Source: Balanoglossus misakiensis (taxonomy: Eukaryota > Hemichordata). Taken from it: a stretch of DNA of 64,000 nucleotides. Position 1 is the first letter of the stretch. The number at the start of each line of letters is the position of its first letter. The position numbers were made by a program, and so were the translations under genes. Positions 42,901 through 57,019 of this stretch are shown here, piece after piece. The DNA lies in NCBI GenBank assembly GCA_040954595.2, contig CM082587.2:9610001-9674000 (forward strand), read 5' to 3'. The notes below the pieces were generated by a model that did not search any database, was not told where the DNA came from, and saw nothing but the letters and a program-made list of their open reading frames with translations.

Positions 42901-44380
42901 TCAGGAAGTAAGCTTTCAGCCTACCAATGTAGCTATTGTATTTTCCACTTTTTGTAAGTGAAGCCTGACTGTCGCCTGTCTTAGGTCACCACTTCATAAG
43001 CGGTCTTACCCGTCATTGGCACAAACAGTCTCAGGAAATAAGCTTTCAGCCTACCAATGTAGCTATTGTATTTTCCACTTTTTGTAAGTGAAGCCTGACT
43101 GTCGCCTGTCTTAGGTCACCACTTCATAAGCGGTCTTACCCGTCATTGGCACAAACAGTCTCAGGAAGTAAGCTTTCAGCCTACCAAACAGTCTCTGGAA
43201 GTAAGCTTTCAGCCTACCAATGTAGCTATTGTATTTTCCACTTTTTGTTAGTGAAGCCTGACTGTCGCCTCTCTTAGGTCACCACTTCATAAGCGGTCTT
43301 ACCCGTCATTGGCAAAAACAGTCTCAGGAAGTAAGCTTTCAGCCTACCAATGTAGCTATTGTATTTTCCACTTTTTGTAAGTGAAGCCTGACTGTCGCCT
43401 GTCTTAGGTCACCACTTCATAAGCGGTCTTACCCGTCATTGGCACAAACAGTCTCAGGAAATAAGCTTTCAGCCTACCAATGTAGCTATTGTATTTTCCA
43501 CTTTTTGTAAGTGAAGCCTGACTGTCGCCTGTCTTAGGTCACCACTTCATAAGCGGTCTTACCCGTCATTAGCACAAACAGTCTCAGGAAGTAAGCTTTC
43601 AGCCTACCAATGAAGCTATTGTATTTTCCACTTTTTGTAAGTGAAGCCTGACTGTCGCCTGTCTTAGGTCACCACTTCATAAGCGGTCTTACCCGTCATT
43701 GGCACAAACAGTCTCAGGAAGTAAGCTTTCAGCCTACCAATGTAGCTATTATATTTTCCACTTTTTGTAAGTGAAGCCTGACTGTCGCCTGTCTTAGGTC
43801 ACCACTTCGTAAGCGGTCTTACCCGTCATTGGCACAAACAGTCTCAGGAAGTAAGCTTTCAGCCTACCAATGTAGCTATTGTATTTTCCACTTTTTTGTA
43901 AGTGAAGCCTGACTGTCGCCTGTCTTAGGTCACCACTTCATAAGCGGTCTTACCCGTCATTGGCACAAACAGTCTCAGAAAGTAAGCTTTCAGCCTACCA
44001 ATGTAGCTATTGTATTTTCCACTTTTTGTAAGTGAAGCCTGACTGTCGCCTGTCTTTGGTCACCACTTCATAAGCGGTCTTACCCGTCATTGGCACAAAC
44101 AGTCTCAGGAAGTAAGCTTTCAGCCTACCAATGTAGCTATTATATTTTCCACTTTTTGTAAGTGAAGCCTGACTGTCGCCTGTCTTAGGTCACCACTTCA
44201 TAAGCGGTCTTACCCGTTATTGGCATAAACAGTCTCAGGAAGTAAGCTTTCAGCCTACCAAACAGTCTCTGGAAGTAAGCTTTCAGCCTACCAATGTAGC
44301 TATTGTATTTTCCACTTTTTGTAAGTGAAGCCTGACTGTCGCCTGTCTTAGGTCACCACTTCATAAGCGGTCTTACCCGT

Positions 44381-47300
44381 CATTAGCACAAACAGTCTCA
44401 GGAAGTAAGCTTTCAGCCTACCAATGAAGCTATTGTATTTTCCACTTTTTGTAAGTGAAGCCTGACTGTCGCCTGTCTTAGGTCACCACTTCATAAGCGG
44501 TCTTACCCGTCATTGGCACAAACAGTCTCAGGAAGTAAGCTTTCAGCCTACCAATGTAGCTATTATATTTTCCACTTTTTGTAAGTGAAGCCTGACTGTC
44601 GCCTGTCTTAGGTCACCACTTCGTAAGCGGTCTTACCCGTCATTGGCACAAACAGTCTCAGGAAGTAAGCTTTCAGCCTACCAATGTAGCTATTGTATTT
44701 TCCACTTTTTGTAAGTGAAGCCTGACTGTCGCCTGTCTTAGGTCACCACTTCATAAGCGGTCTTACCCGTCATTGGCACAAACAGTCTCAGAAAGTAAGC
44801 TTTCAGCCTACCAATGTAGCTATTGTATTTTCCACTTTTTGTAAGTGAAGCCTGACTGTCGCCTGTCTTAGGTCATCACTTCATAAGCGGTCTTACCCGT
44901 CATTGGCACAAACAGTCTCAGGAAGTAAGCTTTCAGCCTACCAATGTAGCTATTATATTTTCCACTTTTTGTAAGTGAAGCCTGACTGTCGCCTGTCTTA
45001 GGTCACCACTTCATAAGCGGTCTTACCCGTCATTGGCACAAACAGTCTCAGGAAGTAAGCTTTCAGCCTACCCATGAAGCTATTGTATTTTCCACTTTTT
45101 GTAAGTGAAGCCTGACTGTCGCCTGTCTTAGGTCACCACTTCATAAGCGGTCTTACCCGTCATTGGCACAAACAGTCTCAGGAAGTAAGCTTTCAGCCTA
45201 CCAATGTAGCTATTATATTTTCCACTTTTTGTAAGTGAAGCCTGACTGTCGCCTGTCTTAGGTCACCACTTCGTAAGCGGTCTTACCCGTCATTGGCACA
45301 AACAGTCTCAGGAAGTAAGCTTTCAGCCTACCAATGTAGCTATTGTATTTTCCACTTTTTGTAAGTGAAGCCTGACTGTCGCCTGTCTTAGGTCACCACT
45401 TCATAAGCGGTCTTACCCGTCATTGGCACAAACAGTCTCAGAAAGTAAGCTTTCAGCCTACCAATGTAGCTATTGTATTTTCCACTTTTTGTAAGTGAAG
45501 CCTGACTGTCGCCTGTCTTAGGTCACCACTTCATAAGCGGTCTTACCCGTCATTGGCACAAACAGTCTCATGAAGTAAGCTTTCAGCCTACCAATGTAGC
45601 TATTATATTTTCCACTTTTTGTAAGTGAAGCCAGACTGTCGCCTTTCTTAGGTTACCACTTCATAAGCGGTCTTACCCATCATTGGCACAAACAGTCTCA
45701 GGAAGTAAGCTTTCAGCCTACCAATGTAGCTATTGTATTTTCCACTTTTTGTAAGTGAAGCCTGACTGTCGCCTGTCTTAGGTCACCACTTCATAAGCGG
45801 TCTTACCCGTTATTGGCAAAAACAGTCTCAGGAAGTAAGCTTTCAGCCTACCAATGTAGCTATTGTATTTTCCACTTTTTGTAAGTGAAGCCTGACTGTC
45901 GCCTGTCTTAGGTCACCACTTCATAAGCGGTCTTACCCGTCATTAGCACAAACAGTCTCAGGAAGTAAGCTTTCAGCCTACCAATGAAGCTATTGTATTT
46001 TCCACTTTTTGTAAGTGAAGCCTGACTGTCGCCTGTCTTAGGTCACCACTTCATAAGCGGTCTTACCCGTCATTGGCACAAACAGTCTCAGGAAGTAAGC
46101 TTTCAGCCTACCAGTGTAGCTATTGTATTTTCCACTTTTTGTAAGTGAAGCCTGACTGTCGCCTGTCTTAGGTCACCACTTCGTAAGCGGTCTTACCCGT
46201 CATTGGCACAAACAGTCTCAGGAAGTAAGCTTTCAGCCTACCAATGTAGCTATTGTATTTTCCACTTTTTGTAAGTGAAGCCTGACTGTCGCCTGTCTTA
46301 GGTCACCACTTCATAAGCGGTCTTACCCGTCATTGGCACAAACAGTCTCAGAAAGTAAGCTTTCAGCCTACCAATGTAGCTATTGTATTTTCCACTTTTT
46401 GTAAGTGAAGCCTGACTGTCGCCTGTCTTAGGTCACCACTTCATAAGCGGTCTTACCCGTCATTGGCACAAACAGTCTCAGGAAGTAAGCTTTCAGCCTA
46501 CCAATGTAGCTATTATATTTTCCACTTTTTGTAAGTGAAGCCTTACTGTCGCCTGTCTTAGGTCACCACTTCATAAGCGGTCTTACCCGTTATTGGCACA
46601 AACAGTCTCAGGAAGTAAGCTTTCAGCCTACCCATGAAGCTATTGTATTTTCCACTTTTTGTAAGTGAAGCCTGACTGTCGCCTGTCTTAGGTCACCACT
46701 TCATAAGCGGTCTTACCCGTCATTGGCACAAACAGTCTCAGGAAGTAAGCTTTCAGCCTACCAATGTAGCTATTATATTTTCCACTTTTTGTAAGTGTAG
46801 CCTGACTGTCGCCTGTCTTAGGTCACCACTTCGTAAGCGGTCTTACCCGTCATTGGCACAAACAGTCTCAGGAAGTAAGCTTTCAGCCTACCAATGTAGC
46901 TATTGTATTTTCCACTTTTTGTAAGTGAAGCCTGACTGTCGCCTGTCTTAGGTCACCACTTCATAAGCGGTCTTACCCGTCATTGGCACAAACAGTCTCA
47001 GAAAGTAAGCTTTCAGCCTACCAATGTAGCTATTGTATTTTCCACTTTTTGTAAGTGAAGCCTGACTGTCGCCTGTCTTAGGTCACCACTTCATAAGCGG
47101 TCTTACCCGTCATTGGCACAAACAGTCTCATGAAGTAAGCTTTCAGCCTACCAATGTAGCTATTATATTTTCCACTTTTTGTAAGTGAAGCCAGACTGTC
47201 GCCTTTCTTAGGTTACCACTTCATAAGCGGTCTTACCCATCATTGGCACAAACAGTCTCAGGAAGTAAGCTTTCAGCCTACCAATGTAGCTATTGTATTT

Positions 47301-47500
47301 TCCACTTTTTGTAAGTGAAGCCTGACTGTCGCCTGTCTTAGGTCACCACTTCATAAGCGGTCTTACCCGTCATTGGCAAAAACAGTCTCAGGAAGTAAGC
47401 TTTCAGCCTACCAATATAGCTATTATATTTTCCACTTTTTGTAAGTGAAGCCTGACTGTCGCCTGTCTTAGGTCACCACTTCATAAGCGGTCTTACCCGT
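44381..47500 (+). repeat. Higher-order repeat: two copies of a 12-monomer, 1560-bp unit
   Basis: Pairs of diagnostic variants are exactly 1560 bp apart: CATTAGCAC at 44381 and 45941, CCCATGAAGC at 45071 and 46631, and CTCATGAAG at 45567 and 47127. No long 163-bp monomer is included. Another start of this unit is at 43567. Confidence 0.85.
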
Positions 47501-49700
47501 CATTGGCACAAACAGTCTCAGGAAGTAAGCTTTCAGCCTACCAATGTAGCTATTGTATTTTCCACTTTTTGTAAGTGAAGCCTGACTGTCGCCTGTCTTA
47601 GGTCACCACTTCATAAGCGGTCTTACCCGTCATTGGCACAAACAGTCTCAGGAAGTAAGCTTTCAGCCTACCAGTGTAGCTATTGTATTTTCCACTTTTT
47701 GTAAGTGAAGCCTGACTGTCGCCTGTCTTAGGTCACCACTTCATAAGCGGTCTTACCCGTCATTGGCACAAACAGTCTCAGGAAGTAAGCTTTCAGCCTA
47801 CCAATGTAGCTATTGTATTTTCCACTTTTTGTAAGTGAAGCCTGACTGTCGCCTGTCTTAGGTCACCACTTCATAAGCGGTCTTACCCGTCATTGGCACA
47901 AACAGTCTCAGGAAGTAAGCTTTCAGCCTACCAATGTAGCTATTGTATTTTCCACTTTTTGTAAGTGAAGCCTGACTGTCGCCTGTCTTAGGTCACCACT
48001 TCATAAGCGGTCTTACCCGTCATTGGCACAAACAGTCTCAGGAAGTAAGCTTTCAGCCTACCAATGTAGCTATTGTATTTTCCACTTTTTGTAAGTGAAG
48101 CCTGACTGTCGCCTGTCTTAGGTCACCACTTCATAAGCGGTCTTACCCGTCATTGGCACAAACAGTCTCAGGAAGTAAGCTTTCAGCCTACCAATGTAGC
48201 TATTATATTTTCCACTTTTTGTTAGTGAAGCCTGACTGTCGCCTGTCTTAGGTCATCACTTCGTAAGCGGTCTTACCTGTCATTGGCACAAACAGTCTCA
48301 GGAAGTAAGCTTTCAGCCTACCAATGTAGCTATTGTATTTTCCACTTTTTGTAAGTGAAGCCTGACTGTCGCCTGTCTTAGGTCACCACTTCATAAGCGG
48401 TCTTACCCGTCATTGGCACAAACAGTCTCAGGAAGTAAGCTTTCAGCCTACCAATGTAGCTATTGTATTTTCCACTTTTTGTAAGTGAAGCCTGACTGTC
48501 GCCTGTCTTAGGTCACCACTTCATAAGCGGTCTTACCCGTCATTGGCACAAACAGTCTCAGGAAGTAAGCTTTCAGCCTACCAATGTAGCTATTATATTT
48601 TCCACTTTTTGTAAGTGAAGCCTGACTGTCGCCTGTCTTAGGTCACCACTTCATAAGCGGTCTTACCCATCATTGGCACAAACAGTCTCAGGAAGTAAGC
48701 TTTCAGCCTACCAATGTAGCTATTGTATTTTCCACTTTTTGTAAGTGAAGCCTGACTGTCGCCTGTCTTAGGTCACCACTTCATAAGCGGTCTTACCCGT
48801 CATTGGCAAAAACAGTCTCAGGAAGTAAGCTTTCAGCCTACCAATATAGCTATTATATTTTCCACTTTTTGTAAGTGAAGCCTGACTGTCGCCTGTCTTA
48901 GGTCACCACTTCATAAGCGGTCTTACCCGTCATTGGCACAAACAGTCTCAGGAAGTAAGCTTTCAGCCTACCAATGTAGCTATTGTATTTTCCACTTTTT
49001 GTAAGTGAAGCCTGACTGTCGCCTGTCTTAGGTCACCACTTCATAAGCGGTCTTACCCGTCATTGGCACAAACAGTCTCAGGAAGTAAGCTTTCAGCCTA
49101 CCAGTGTAGCTATTGTATTTTCCACTTTTTGTAAGTGAAGCCTGACTGTCGCCTGTCTTAGGTCACCACTTCATAAGCGGTCTTACCCGTCATTGGCACA
49201 AACAGTCTCAGGAAGTAAGCTTTCAGCCTACCAATGTAGCTATTGTATTTTCCACTTTTTGTAAGTGAAGCCTGACTGTCGCCTGTCTTAGGTCACCACT
49301 TCATAAGCGGTCTTACCCGTCATTGGCACAAACAGTCTCAGGAAGTAAGCTTTCAGCCTACCAATGTAGCTATTGTATTTTCCACTTTTTGTAAGTGAAG
49401 CCTGACTGTCGCCTGTCTTAGGTCACCACTTCATAAGCGGTCTTACCCGTCATTGGCACAAACAGTCTCAGGAAGTAAGCTTTCAGCCTACCAATGTAGC
49501 TATTATATTTTCCACTTTTTGTAAGTGAAGCCTGACTGTCGCCTGTCTTAGGTCACCACTTCATAAGCGGTCTTACCCGTCATTGGCACAAACAGTCTCA
49601 GGAAGTAAGCTTTCAGCCTACCAAAGTAGCTATTCTATTTTCCACTTTTTGTAAGTGAAGCCTGACTGTCGCCTGTCTTAGGTCACCACTTCATAAGCGG
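47238..49700 (+). repeat. Higher-order repeat: 11-monomer, 1430-bp unit
   Basis: CCATCATTGG is at about 47239 and 48669, CCAATATAGC at 47411 and 48841, and CCAGTGTAGC at 47671 and 49101, all 1430 bp apart. The second copy appears partial or more diverged at its end. Confidence 0.82.
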
Positions 49701-52700
49701 TCTTACCCGTCATTGGCACAAACAGTCTCAGGAAGTAAGCTTTCAGCCTACCAATGTAGCTATTGTATTTTCCACTTTTTGTAAGTGAAGCCTGACTGTC
49801 GCCTGTGTTAGGTCACCACTTCATAAGCGGTCTTACCCGTCATTGGCACAAACAGTCTCAGGAAGTAAGCTTTCAGCCTACCAATGAAGCTATTGTATTT
49901 TCCACTTTTTGTAAGTGAAGCCTGACTGTCGCCTGTCTTAGGTCACCACTTCATAAGCGGTCTTATCATTGGCACAAACAGTCTCAGGAAGTAAGCTTTC
50001 AGCCTACCAATGTAGCTATTGTATTTTCCACTTTTTGTAAGTGAAGCCTGACTGTCGCCTGTCTTAGGTCACCACTTCATAAGCGGTCTTACCCGTCATT
50101 GGCACAAACAGTCTCAGGAAGTAAGCTTTCAGCCTACCAATGTAGCTATTGTATTTTCCACTTTTTGTAAGTGAAGCCTGACTGTCGCCTCTCTTAGGTC
50201 ACCACTTCATAAGCGGTCTTACCCGTCATTGGCACAAACAGTCTCAGGAAGAAAGCTTTCAGCCTACCAATGTAGCTATTGTATTTTTCACTTTTTGTAA
50301 GTGAAGCCTGACTGTCGCCTGTCTTAGGTCACCACTTCATAAGCGGTCTTACCCGTCATTGGCACAAATAGTCTCAGGAAGTAAGCTTTCAGCCTACCAA
50401 TGTAGCTATTGTATTTTCCACTTTTTGTAAGTGAAGCCTGACTGTCGCCTGTCTCAGGTCACCATTTCATAAGCGGTCTTACCCGTCATTGGCACAAACA
50501 GTCTCAGGAAGTAAGCTTTCAGCCTACCAAACAGTCTCTGGAAGTAAGCTTTCAGCCAACCAATGTAGCTATTGTATTTTCCACTTTTTGTAAGTGAAGC
50601 CTGACTGTCGCCTGTCTTAGGTCACCACTTCATAAGCGGTCTTATCATTGGCACAAACAGTCTCAGGAAGAAAGCTTTCAGCCTACCAATGTAGCTATTG
50701 TATTTTCCACTTTTTGTAAGTGAAGCCTGACTGTCGCCTGTCTTAGGTCACCACTTCATAAGCGGTCTTACCCATCATTGGCACAAACAGTCTCAGGAAG
50801 TAAGCTTTCAGCCTACCAATGTAGCTATTATATTTTCCACTTTTTGTAAGTGAATCCTGACTGTCGCCTGTCTTAGGTCACCACTTCGTAAGCGGTCTTT
50901 ACCTGTCATTGCCACAAACAGTCTCAGGAAGTAAGCTTTCAGCCTACCAATGAAGCTATTGTATTTTCCACTTTTTGTAAGTGAAGCCTGACTGTCGCCT
51001 GTCTTAGGTCACCACTTCATAAGCGGTCTTACCCGTCATTGGCACAAACAGTCTCAGGAAGTAAGCTTTCATCCCACCAATGTAGCTATTGTATTTTCCA
51101 CTTTTTGTAAGTGAAGCCTGACTCTCGCCTGTCTTAGGTCACCACTTCATAAGCGGTCTTACCCGTCATTGGCACAAACAGTCTCAGGAAGTAAGCTTTC
51201 AGCCTACCAATGTAGCTATTGTATTTTCCACTTTTTGTAAGTGAAGCCTGACTGTCGCCTGTCTTAGGTCATCACTTCATAAGCGGTCTTACCCGTCATT
51301 GGCACAAACAGTCTCAGGAAGTAAGCTTTCAGCCTACCAATGTAGCTATTGCATTTTCCACTTTTTGTGAGTGAAGCCTGACTGTCGCCTGTCTTAGGTC
51401 ACCACTTCATAAGCGGTCTTACCCGTCATTGGCACAAACAGTCTCAGGAAGTAAGCTTTCAGCCTACCAATGTAGCTATTGTATTTTCCACTTTTTGTAA
51501 GTGAAGCCTGACTGTCGCCTCTCTTAGGTCACCACTTCATAAGCGGTCTTACCCGTCATTGGCACAAACAGTCTCAGGAAGAAAGCTTTCAGCCTACCAA
51601 TGTAGCTATTGTATTTTCCACTTTTTGTAAGTGAAGCCTGACTGTCGCCTGTCTTAGGTCACCACTTCATAAGCGGTCTTACCCGTCATTGGCACGAACA
51701 GTCTCAGGAAGTAAGCTTTCAGCCTACCAATGTAGCTATTGTATTTTCCACTTTTTGTAAGTGAAGCCTGACTGTCGCCTGTCTTAGGTCACCACTTCAT
51801 AAGCGGTCTTACCCGTCATTGGCACAAACAGTCTCAGGAAGTAAGCTTTCAGCCTACCAATGTAGCTATTGTATTTTCCACTTTTTGTAAGTGAAGCCTG
51901 ACTGTCGCCTCTCTTAGGTCACCACTTCATAAGCGGTCTTACCGTCATTGGCACAAACAGTCTCAGGAAGTAAGCTTTCAGCCTACCAATGTAGCTATTG
52001 TATTTTCCACTTTTTGTAAGTGAAGCCTGACTGTCGCCTGTCTTAGGTCACCACTTCATAAGCGGTCTTACCCGTCATTGGCACAAACAGTCTCAGGAAG
52101 TAAGCTTTCAGCCTACCAATGTAGCTATTGTATTTTCCACTTTTTGTAAGTGAAGCCTGACTGTCGCCTCTCTTAGGTCACCACTTCATAAGCGGTCTTA
52201 CCGTCATTGGCACAAACAGTCTCAGGAAGTAAGCTTTCAGCCTACCAATGTAGCTATTGTATTTTCCACTTTTTGTAAGTGAAGCCTGACTGTCGCCTGT
52301 CTTAGGTCACCACTTCATAAGCGGTCTTACCCGTCATTGGCACAAACAGTCTCAGGAAGAAAGCTTTCAGCCTACCAATGTAGCTATTGTATTTTTCACT
52401 TTTTGTAAGTGAAGCCTGACTGTCGCCTGTCTTAGGTCACCACTTCATAAGCGGTCTTACCCGTCATTGGCACAAACAGTCTCAGGAAGTAAGCTTTCAG
52501 CCTACCAATGTAGCTATTGTATTTTCCACTTTTTGTAAGTGAAGCCTGACTGTCGCCTGTCTCAGGTCACCACTTCATAAGCGGTCTTACCCGTCATTGG
52601 CACGAACAGTCTCAGGAAGTAAGCTTTCAGCCTACCAAACAGTCTCTGGAAGTAAGCTTTCAGCCTACCAATGTAGCTATTGTATTTTCCACTTTTTGTA

Positions 52701-53439
52701 AGTGAAGCCTGACTGTCGCCTGTCTTAGGTCACCACTTCATAAGCGGTCTTACCCGTCATTGGCACAAACAGTCTCAGGAAGTAAGCTTTCAGCCTACCA
52801 ATGTAGCTATAGAATTTTCCACTTTTTGTAAGTGAAGCCTGACTGTCGCCTGTCTTAGGTCACCACTTCATAAGCGGTCTTACCCGTCATTGGCACAAAC
52901 AGTCTCAGGATTTAAGCTTTCAGCCTACCAATGTAGCTATTGTATTTTCCACTTTTTGTAAGTGAAGCCTGACTGTCGCCTGTCTTAGGTCACCACTTCA
53001 TAAGCGGTCTTACCCGTCATTGGCACAAACAGTCTCAGGAAGTAAGCTTTCAGCCTACCAAACAGTCTCTGGAAGTAAGCTTTCAGCCTACCAATGTAGC
53101 TATTGTATTTTCCACTTTTTGTAAGTGAAGCCTGACTGTCGCCTGTCTTAGGTCACCACTTCATAAGCGGTCTTACCCGTCATTGGCACAAACAGTCTCA
53201 GGAAGTAAGCTTTCAGCCTACCATTGTAGCTATAGAATTTTCCACTTTTTGTAAGTGAAGCCTGACTGTCGCCTGTCTTAGGTCACCACTTCATAAGCGG
53301 TCTTACCCGTCATTGACACAAACAGTCTCAGGATTTAAGCTTTCAGCCTACCAATGTAGCTATTGTATTTTCCACTTTTTGTAAGTGAAGCCTGACTGTC
53401 GCCTGTCTTAGGTCACCACTTCATAAGCGGTCTTACCCG

Positions 53440-55850
53440 TCATTGGCACAAACAGTCTCAGGAAGTAAGCTTTCAGCCTACCAATGTAGCTATTATATTT
53501 TCCACTTTTTGTAAGTGAAGCCTGACTGTCGCCTGTCTTAGGTCACCACTTCGTAAGCGGTCTTACCGGTCATTGGCACAAACAGTCTCAGGAAGTAAGC
53601 TTTCAGTCTACCAATGTAGCTATTGTATTTTCCACTTTTTGTAAGTGAAGCCTGACTGTCGCCTGTCATAGGTCACCACTTCATAAGCGGTCTTACCCGT
53701 CATTGGCACAAACAGTCTCAGAAAGTAAGCTTTCAGCCTACCAATGTAGCTATTGTATTTTCCACTTTTTGTAAGTGAAGCCTGACTGTCGCCTGTCTTA
53801 GGTCACCACTTCATAAGCGGTCTTACCCGTCATTGGCACAAACAGTCTCAGGAAGTAAGCTTTCAGCCTACCAATGTAGCTATTGTATTTTCCACTTTTT
53901 GTAAGTGAAGCCTGACTGTCGCTTGTCTTAGGTCACCACTTCATAAGCGGTCTTACCCGTCATTGGCACAAACAGTCTCAGGAAGTAAGCTTTCAGCCTA
54001 CCAATGTAGCTATTGTATTTTCCACTTTTTGTAAGTGAAGCCTGACTGTCGCCTGTCTTAGGTCACCACTTCATAAGAGGTCTTACCCGTCATTGGCACA
54101 AACAGTCTCAGGAAGTAAGCTTTCAGCATACCAATGTAGCTATTGTATTTTACACTTTTTGTAAGTGAAGCCTGACTGTCGCCTCTCTTAGGTCACCACT
54201 TCATAAGCGGTCTTACCCGTCATTGGCACAAACAGTCTCAGGATTTAAGCTTTCAGCCTACCAATGTAGCTATTGTATTTTCCACTTTTTGTAAGTGAAG
54301 CCTGACTGTCGCCTGTCTTAGGTCACCACTTCATAAGCGGTCTTACCCGTCATTGGCACAAACAGTCTCAGGAAGTAAGCTTTCAGCCTACCAAACAGTC
54401 TCTGGAAGTAAGCTTTCAGCCTACCAATGTAGCTATTGTATTTTCCACTTTTTGTAAGTGAAGCCTGACTGTCGCCTGTCTTAGGTCACCACTTCATAAG
54501 CGGTCTTACCCGTCATTGGCACAAACAGTCTCAGGAAGTAAGCTTTCAGCCTACCAATGTAGCTATAGAATTTTCCACTTTTTGTAAGTGAAGCCTGACT
54601 GTCGCCTGTCTTAGGTCACCACTTCATAAGCGGTCTTACCCGTCATTGGCACAAACAGTCTCAGGAAGTAAGCTTTCAGCCTACCAATGTAGCTATTATA
54701 TTTTCCACTTTTTGTAAGTGAAGCCTGACTGTCGCCTGTCTTAGGTCACCACTTCGTAAGCGGTCTTACCGGTCATTGGCACAAACAGTCTCAGGAAGTA
54801 AGTTTTCAGTCTACCAATGTAGCTATTGTATTTTCCACTTTTTGTAAGTGAAGCCTGACTGTCGCCTGTCTTAGGTCACCACTTCATAAGCGGTCTTACC
54901 CGTCATTGGCACAAACAGTCTCAGAAAGTAAGCTTTCAGCCTACCAATGTAGCTATTGTATTTTCCACTTTTTGTAAGTGAAGCCTGACTGTCGCCTGTC
55001 TTAGGTCACCACTTCATAAGCGGTCTTACCCGTCATTGGCACAAACAGTCTCAGGAAGTAAGCTTTCAGCCTACCAATGTAGCTATTGTATTTTCCACTT
55101 TTTGTAAGTGAAGCCTGACTGTCGCTTGTCTTAGGTCACCACTTCATAAGCGGTCTTACCCGTCATTGGCACAAACAGTCTCAGGAAGTAAGCTTTCAGC
55201 CTACCAATGTAGCTATTGTATTTTCCACTTTTTGTAAGTGAAGCCTGACTGTCGCCTGTCTTAGGTCACCACTTCATAAGCGGTCTTACCCGTCATTGGC
55301 ACAAACAGTCTCAGGAAGTAAGCTTTCAGCCTACCAATGTAGCTATTGTATTTTCCACTTTTTGTAAGTGAAGCCTGACTGTCGCCTGTCTTAGGTCACC
55401 ACTTCATAAGCGGTCTTACCCGTCATTGGCACAAACAGTCTCAGGAAGTAAGCTTTCAGCATACCAATGTAGCTATTGTATTTTACACTTTTTGTAAGTG
55501 AAGCCTGACTGTCGCCTCTCTTAGGTCACCACTTCATAAGCGGTCTTACCCGTCATTGGCACGAACAGTCTCAGGAAGTAAGCTTTCAGCCTACCAATGA
55601 AGCTATTGTATTTTCCACTTTTTGTAAGTGAAGCCTGACTGTCGCCTGTCTTAGGTCACCACTTCATAAGCAGTCTTACCGTCATTGGCACAAACAGTCT
55701 CAGGAAGTAAGCTTTCAGCCTACCAATGTAGCTATTGTATTTTTCACTTTTTGTAAGTGAAGCCTGACTGTCGCCTCTCTTAGGTCACCACTTCATAAGC
55801 GGTCTTACCCGTCATTGGCACGAACAGTCTCAGGAAGTAAGCTTTCAGCC
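53440..55850 (+). repeat. Higher-order repeat: 9-monomer, 1203-bp unit
   Basis: ATTATATT followed by TTACCGGTCATT is at 53566 and 54769, and GTCGCTTGTC near 53919 and 55122, each 1203 bp apart (9 x 130 + 33). The CAGCATACC variant is displaced by about 1333 bp, so the second copy gained one monomer. The right edge is approximate. Confidence 0.8.
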
Positions 55851-57019
55851 TACCAATGAAGCTATTGTATTTTCCACTTTTTGTAAGTGAAGCCTGACTG
55901 TCGCCTCTCTTAGGTCACCACTTCATAAGCGGTCTTACCCGTCATTGGCACGAACAGTCTCAGGAAGTAAGCTTTCAGCCTACCAATGAAGCTATTGTAT
56001 TTTCCACTTTTTGTAAGTGAAGCCTGACTGTCGCCTCTCTTAGGTCACCACTTCATAAGCGGTCTTACCGTCATTGGCACAAACAGTCTCAGGAAGTAAG
56101 CTTTCAGCCTACGAATGTAGCTATTGTATTTTCCACTTTTTGTAAGTGAAGCCTGACTGTCGCCTGTCTTAGGTCACCACTTCATAAGCGGTCTTACCCG
56201 TCATTGGCACAAACAGTCTCAGGAAGAAAGCTTTCAGCCTACCAATGTAGCTATTGTATTTTTCACTTTCTGTAAGTGAAGCCTGACAGTCGCCTGTCTC
56301 AGGTCACCACTTCATAAGCGGTCTTACCCGTCATTGGCACAAACAGTCTCAGGAAGTAAGCTTTCAGCCTACCAAACAGTCTCTGGAAGTAAGCTTTCAG
56401 CCTACCAATGTAGCTATTGTATTTTCCACTTTTTGTAAGTGAAGCCTGACTGTCGCCTGTCTTAGGTCACCACTTCATAAGCGGTCTTACCCGTCATTGG
56501 CACAAACAGTCTCAGGAAGTAAGCTTTCAGCCTACCAATGTAGCTATAGAATTTTCCACTTTTTGTAAGTGAAGCCTGACTGTCGCCTGTCTTAGGTCAC
56601 CACTTCATAAGCGGTCTTACCCGTCATTGGCACAAACAGTCTCAGGATTTAAGCTTTCAGCCTACCAATGTAGCTATTGTATTTTCCACTTTTTGTAAGT
56701 GAAGCCTGACTGTCGCCTGTCTTAGGTCACCACTTCATAAGCGGTCTTACCCGTCATTGGCACAAACAGTCTCAGGAAGTAAGCTTTCAGCCTACCAATG
56801 TAGCTATTGTATTTTCCTCTTTTTGTAAGTGAAGGCTGACTGTCGCCTGTCTTAGGTCACCACTTCATAAGCGGTCTTACCCGTCATTGGCACAAACAGT
56901 CTCAGGAAGTAAGCTTTCAGCCTACCAATGTAGCTATTGTATTTTCCACTTTTTGTAAGTGAAGCCTGACTGTCGCCTGTCTTAGGTCATCACTTCGTAA
57001 GCGGTCTTACCTGTCATTG

